NCBI GenBank assembly: GCA_035630615.1
Contig: DASQKI010000052.1
Coordinates: 1 to 8,019, forward strand
Length of the DNA stretch: 8,019 bases
Direction: 5' to 3'
From: DATFRX01 sp035630615
Lineage (GTDB): Bacteria; Actinomycetota; Actinomycetes; Propionibacteriales; Nocardioidaceae
The translations under genes and the position numbers were made by a program. Below the pieces are notes generated by a model. That model was given only the letters and a program-made list of their open reading frames with translations, made no database searches and had not been told where the DNA came from. Shown piece by piece: positions 6,126-8,019 of this stretch (its first letter is position 1; each line of letters begins with the position of its first letter).

Positions 6126-6496
6126 CGGCGCTGAGAACCTTTGGACGTGTGACCGGATGGACCTGCATGGCGATCGGCGGGATCCAGCTCGTCGGCGGGG
6201 TGCGCTGGGAGCCAGGCATAGCTGGTCACGCGACGGTGGATTCACATGTGCGCTTCATGGGCCCCGTCTTCGCTGGCTACGGGCTGGGCTGGCTTGACGC
6301 CACGGCCGCTCCTGACCCGGACCTGGACCGGATGCGGGTACTCGCCGGACTGATGGCCCTCGGGGGCGTCGGACGGCTCGCGACCCGCGCCACCTTGGGC
6401 CGGCCGCACCGCTTCCACGATCTACTGCTCGCCGTGGAGCTCGCCACCCCAGCCGTGGTGGAAGCGTTGGCCCGGCGCGAGCGCACTACTCGTTAG
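6122..6496 (+). CDS. DUF4345-like small membrane protein
   Basis: This 124-residue protein has about four hydrophobic segments: residues about 7-24 (VTGWTCMAIGGIQLVGGV), 43-58 (MGPVFAGYGLGWLDAT), 71-88 (VLAGLMALGGVGRLATRA) and 98-113 (LLLAVELATPAVVEAL). The order FMGPVFAGYG, then LAGLMALGGVGRL, then GRPHRFHDLLLAVELATP closely resembles DUF4345 membrane proteins, whose biochemical role is not established. The frame is open further upstream to 5930, but that part looks non-coding and overlaps the recombinase remnant, so I start at the ATG at 6122, which fits the family length. The gene diverges from the minus-strand cluster and stands alone. No promoter was identified, and the missing Shine-Dalgarno suggests leaderless or weak translation. 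Confidence 0.75.
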   Translation: MSALRTFGRVTGWTCMAIGGIQLVGGVRWEPGIAGHATVDSHVRFMGPVFAGYGLGWLDATAAPDPDLDRMRVLAGLMALGGVGRLATRATLGRPHRFHDLLLAVELATPAVVEALARRERTTR

Positions 6497-6509
6497 CCTC
6501 ACCTGCAGG

Positions 6510-6530
6510 GACGCAGCATTGCTGCTCGTC
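6510..6530 (+). terminator. Hairpin after the DUF4345-like gene, possible terminator or IS target site
   Basis: The sequence GACG-CAGC-ATT-GCTG-CT-CGTC can fold into an 8-bp stem with a two-base bulge and a three-base loop, 13 bases after the stop codon. No run of T follows, so factor-independent termination is uncertain, although actinobacterial terminators often lack one. It could equally mark the left boundary or the target of the IS110 element. Confidence 0.35.
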
Positions 6531-6545
6531 GACCTATCCCATGCC

Positions 6546-6610
6546 GGCATGATCACGCGGTTCGGGCAAACGCTCGGTCTTCGGCATGAGTGGGCGCCCT
6601 GCTGGCATGA
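6546..6610 (+). repeat. Three GGCATGA direct repeats in the non-coding stretch
   Basis: GGCATGA occurs at 6546-6552, 6583-6589 and 6604-6610. The first is part of the 12-bp palindrome CATGCCGGCATG (6540-6551). The last two flank a possible imperfect hairpin around GTGGGCGCCC. No gene is visible between 6497 and 6847, and the role of the repeats is unknown. Confidence 0.4.
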
Positions 6611-6644
6611 CTGCGCGCATCGCGGCTGTTAGACGATTCGGGTG

Positions 6645-6815
6645 GACTGGTGTTCGGCCAGACTCGGTTCAGGCGTTCGGCGGTACGCTCTCGATCGCGG
6701 CTGCCCACCCGGACCGGGTGTGGCTCTCTTTCGGTTTGCGTGCCGTCGTTCGCCGTGTTGAGGCGTGGCTCGAAAGGGGACTGCCCAGCTCGTAATAGCA
6801 ATGCCCGCCTCGCGA
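6645..6815 (+). ncRNA. Candidate IS110 bridge RNA upstream of the recombinase gene
   Basis: IS110-group elements are known to carry a structured bridge RNA in the non-coding left end, with two internal-loop hairpins that recognise target and donor DNA. Here two such units can be folded by eye. Unit A has an 11-bp outer stem (6678-6688 with 6738-6748, two G-U pairs), an internal loop of 14 and 13 bases (6689-6702, 6725-6737), and an inner 9-bp hairpin with one bulge (6703-6711 with 6715-6724, loop GAC). Unit B has a 10-bp stem with one bulge (6759-6769 with 6803-6812) enclosing open strands 6770-6776 and 6787-6802 and a weak GGG-ACTG-CCC hairpin (6777-6786). A small hairpin at 6647-6661 precedes both. 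The size and position before the recombinase fit. The ends and the guide assignment are guesses. Confidence 0.45.
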
Positions 6816-6847
6816 TCTCTACCGGTTCACGATGAAGGGTGAGCGGC

Positions 6848-8019
6848 ATGGCGAAGGTGTTCATTGGGGTTGATCCCCACAGGTTGTCGGCGACGATCGA
6901 GGTGGTCGATGAGCACGAGGTGGTGCTGGCGACCGGCCGGTTCGGCACCGACAGGGCCGGGTACGCCGCGATGCGGGGGACCGTGGCCGCTTGGGCCGAG
7001 CGGGTGTGGGCGGTCGAGGGCAGCAACGGCGCCGGGCGTCCGTTGGCGCAGCGGCTGTTGGCCGACGGCGAACACGTGGTCGACGTGCCGGCCAAGCTGT
7101 CGGCCAGGGCGCGGTTGTTCGACACCGGACACAACCGGAAGACCGACGCCCACGATGCGCACGCGGTCGCGGTGGTCGCGGTCCGCACGACGGCCCTGCG
7201 CGTGTTGTCCTACGACGCCGACCTCGAGGCGCTGCGGATGCTCGCCGACCGCCGTGCCGAGCTCACCCGGGCCCGGGTCCAGACCGTCAACCGGCTGCAC
7301 CGGCTGCTGTCCGAACTCGCCCCGGGCCGGGCGAAGAAGGACATCACCACCGGTCAGGCCAAGGCGATCCTGGCCTCGGTGCGGCCGCGGGACCTGGTCG
7401 GGAAGACCCGCCGCCGGCTCGCGGCCGAGCAGCTCGCCGAGCTGGTTGCGGTCGAGAAGAAGATCAAGATCATCACCAAGGAACTCAAGGCGATGGTGCT
7501 GGCGCGTGGGCCGAGGCTGATGGACCTGCCCGGTGTCGGACCGATAGTCGCGGCTCGGATCCTGGCCGACGTCGGTGCCGTGGCCCGGTTCGCCGACCGG
7601 AACCGGTTCGCATCTTGGACCGGGACCGCGCCGCTGGACGCCTCCTCCGGGGAGCAGATCCGGCATCGGCTGTCCCGGGCCGGGAACCGGAAGATCAACC
7701 ACATGCTCCACATCGCCGCGGCCACCCAGGCCCGGTTCGACACCGAAGGTCGCGCCTACTACCGACGCAAGCTCAGCCAGGGCAAGACCCGGATGGAGGC
7801 CATCCGCTGCCTGAAACGACGGATCTCCGACGCCGTCTACCGCCAACTCCTCCTCGACGCCCGCGCGGCCCAGACCAAGACGTTGAACGCGGGTCCGGGA
7901 GGGCACTGCGGGGCGTCTCAAGAATCCAGCGCGGCCGACTCTCACCCGCACATCGACACTTCGGATCAGCCACTTCCCGGACCCGCGAACCCGACGCTAC
8001 AACCACACCAGCGACCCCG
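6848..8019 (+). CDS. IS110-family DEDD transposase/recombinase, 3' end outside window
   Basis: At least 390 codons are open from the ATG at 6848 to the right edge. The N-terminal RuvC-like DEDD domain shows Asp9 in VFIGVDPHR, Glu57 in AVEGSN, and Asp100 and Asp103 in KTDAHDA. A helical middle section (about 125-215) follows. The C-terminal IS116/IS110/IS902 domain has LPGVGPIVAARILADVG (about 227-243), then FASWTGTAPLDASSGE with the likely nucleophilic Ser267 before Gly268, then RHRLSRAGNRKINHML. All residues needed for activity appear present. GAAGGG lies 8 bases before the start. A hydrophilic, proline-rich tail after about residue 340 is poorly conserved, and its stop is not seen. The enzyme recombines DNA under RNA guidance in characterised relatives, and the structured stretch upstream fits that. 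Insertion beside a recombinase remnant marks this as a mobile-DNA hotspot. Confidence 0.93.
   Translation, partial: MAKVFIGVDPHRLSATIEVVDEHEVVLATGRFGTDRAGYAAMRGTVAAWAERVWAVEGSNGAGRPLAQRLLADGEHVVDVPAKLSARARLFDTGHNRKTDAHDAHAVAVVAVRTTALRVLSYDADLEALRMLADRRAELTRARVQTVNRLHRLLSELAPGRAKKDITTGQAKAILASVRPRDLVGKTRRRLAAEQLAELVAVEKKIKIITKELKAMVLARGPRLMDLPGVGPIVAARILADVGAVARFADRNRFASWTGTAPLDASSGEQIRHRLSRAGNRKINHMLHIAAATQARFDTEGRAYYRRKLSQGKTRMEAIRCLKRRISDAVYRQLLLDARAAQTKTLNAGPGGHCGASQESSAADSHPHIDTSDQPLPGPANPTLQPHQRP

Larger units (their letters stand above)
6645..8019 (+). mobile_element. IS110-family insertion sequence, left part (right end outside window)
   Basis: The element is recognised from its DEDD recombinase gene and the structured non-coding stretch before it. 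The left boundary is not determined: IS110 elements usually lack inverted repeats and obvious target duplications, so the start given here is the minimum extent including the candidate RNA. The true end may lie anywhere after the stop of the upstream gene at 6496. The right end is beyond the window. Confidence 0.7.

Noticed and set aside
5651..6229. 192-codon minus-strand open frame overlapping the recombinase remnant
   Set aside because: It is a different frame from the one encoding the core-binding domain and its translation is Arg-rich without domain features.
6586..6795. Small plus-strand open frame before the IS110 gene
   Set aside because: It has no ribosome binding site or domain, and its sequence is better explained by the two base-paired units of the candidate RNA.
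6827..7951. 374-codon minus-strand open frame opposite the IS110 recombinase
   Set aside because: It is antisense to a gene with all DEDD and serine-domain motifs; its translation is Gly/Pro/Arg-rich with no domain.

Overview
The window is GC-rich DNA with GTG starts, ATGA/TGATG gene overlaps and gene families typical of Actinomycetota (a mycobacterium-, nocardia- or pseudonocardia-like genome is plausible). The species cannot be named from the sequence alone.

Positions 1-5734 hold a compact cluster, entirely on the minus strand, so the 5' end is at the right. In transcription order it contains a TetR-type regulator (5647-5039), an alpha/beta hydrolase (5039-4173), and a 697-residue protein joining a second, paralogous alpha/beta hydrolase to a GT-B/MurG-like glycosyltransferase (4176-2083). 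After an 87-bp gap come an OsmC-family protein (1995-1432), a flavin-dependent oxidoreductase (1415-195) and the first 66 codons of another flavoprotein (198 to the window edge). Neighbouring genes overlap by 1-4 bp or lie 16 bp apart, apart from the gap at 1996-2082. The same 20-bp sequence, centred on an 8-4-8 inverted repeat, occurs exactly twice: before the regulator and before the OsmC gene. The simplest reading is one TetR regulon made of two transcription units. The enzymes (two hydrolases, a glycosyltransferase, an OsmC thiol protein and two flavoproteins) suggest oxidation, hydrolysis and glycosylation of a small, probably hydrophobic compound. The substrate is unknown.

Positions 5731-6500 are a junction zone. 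A minus-strand remnant of a tyrosine recombinase keeps only its N-terminal core-binding domain and stops exactly where the -35 box of the regulator promoter begins. It is followed by a divergent plus-strand gene for a small DUF4345-like membrane protein (6122-6496).

Positions 6497-8019 contain a 351-bp non-coding stretch followed by an IS110-family DEDD recombinase gene (6848 onward, running off the right edge). The non-coding stretch folds on paper into two consecutive stem / internal-loop / hairpin units directly upstream of the recombinase. This is the arrangement expected for an IS110 bridge RNA and is the most notable candidate in the window. All functional assignments come from reading the translations; no database search was possible.
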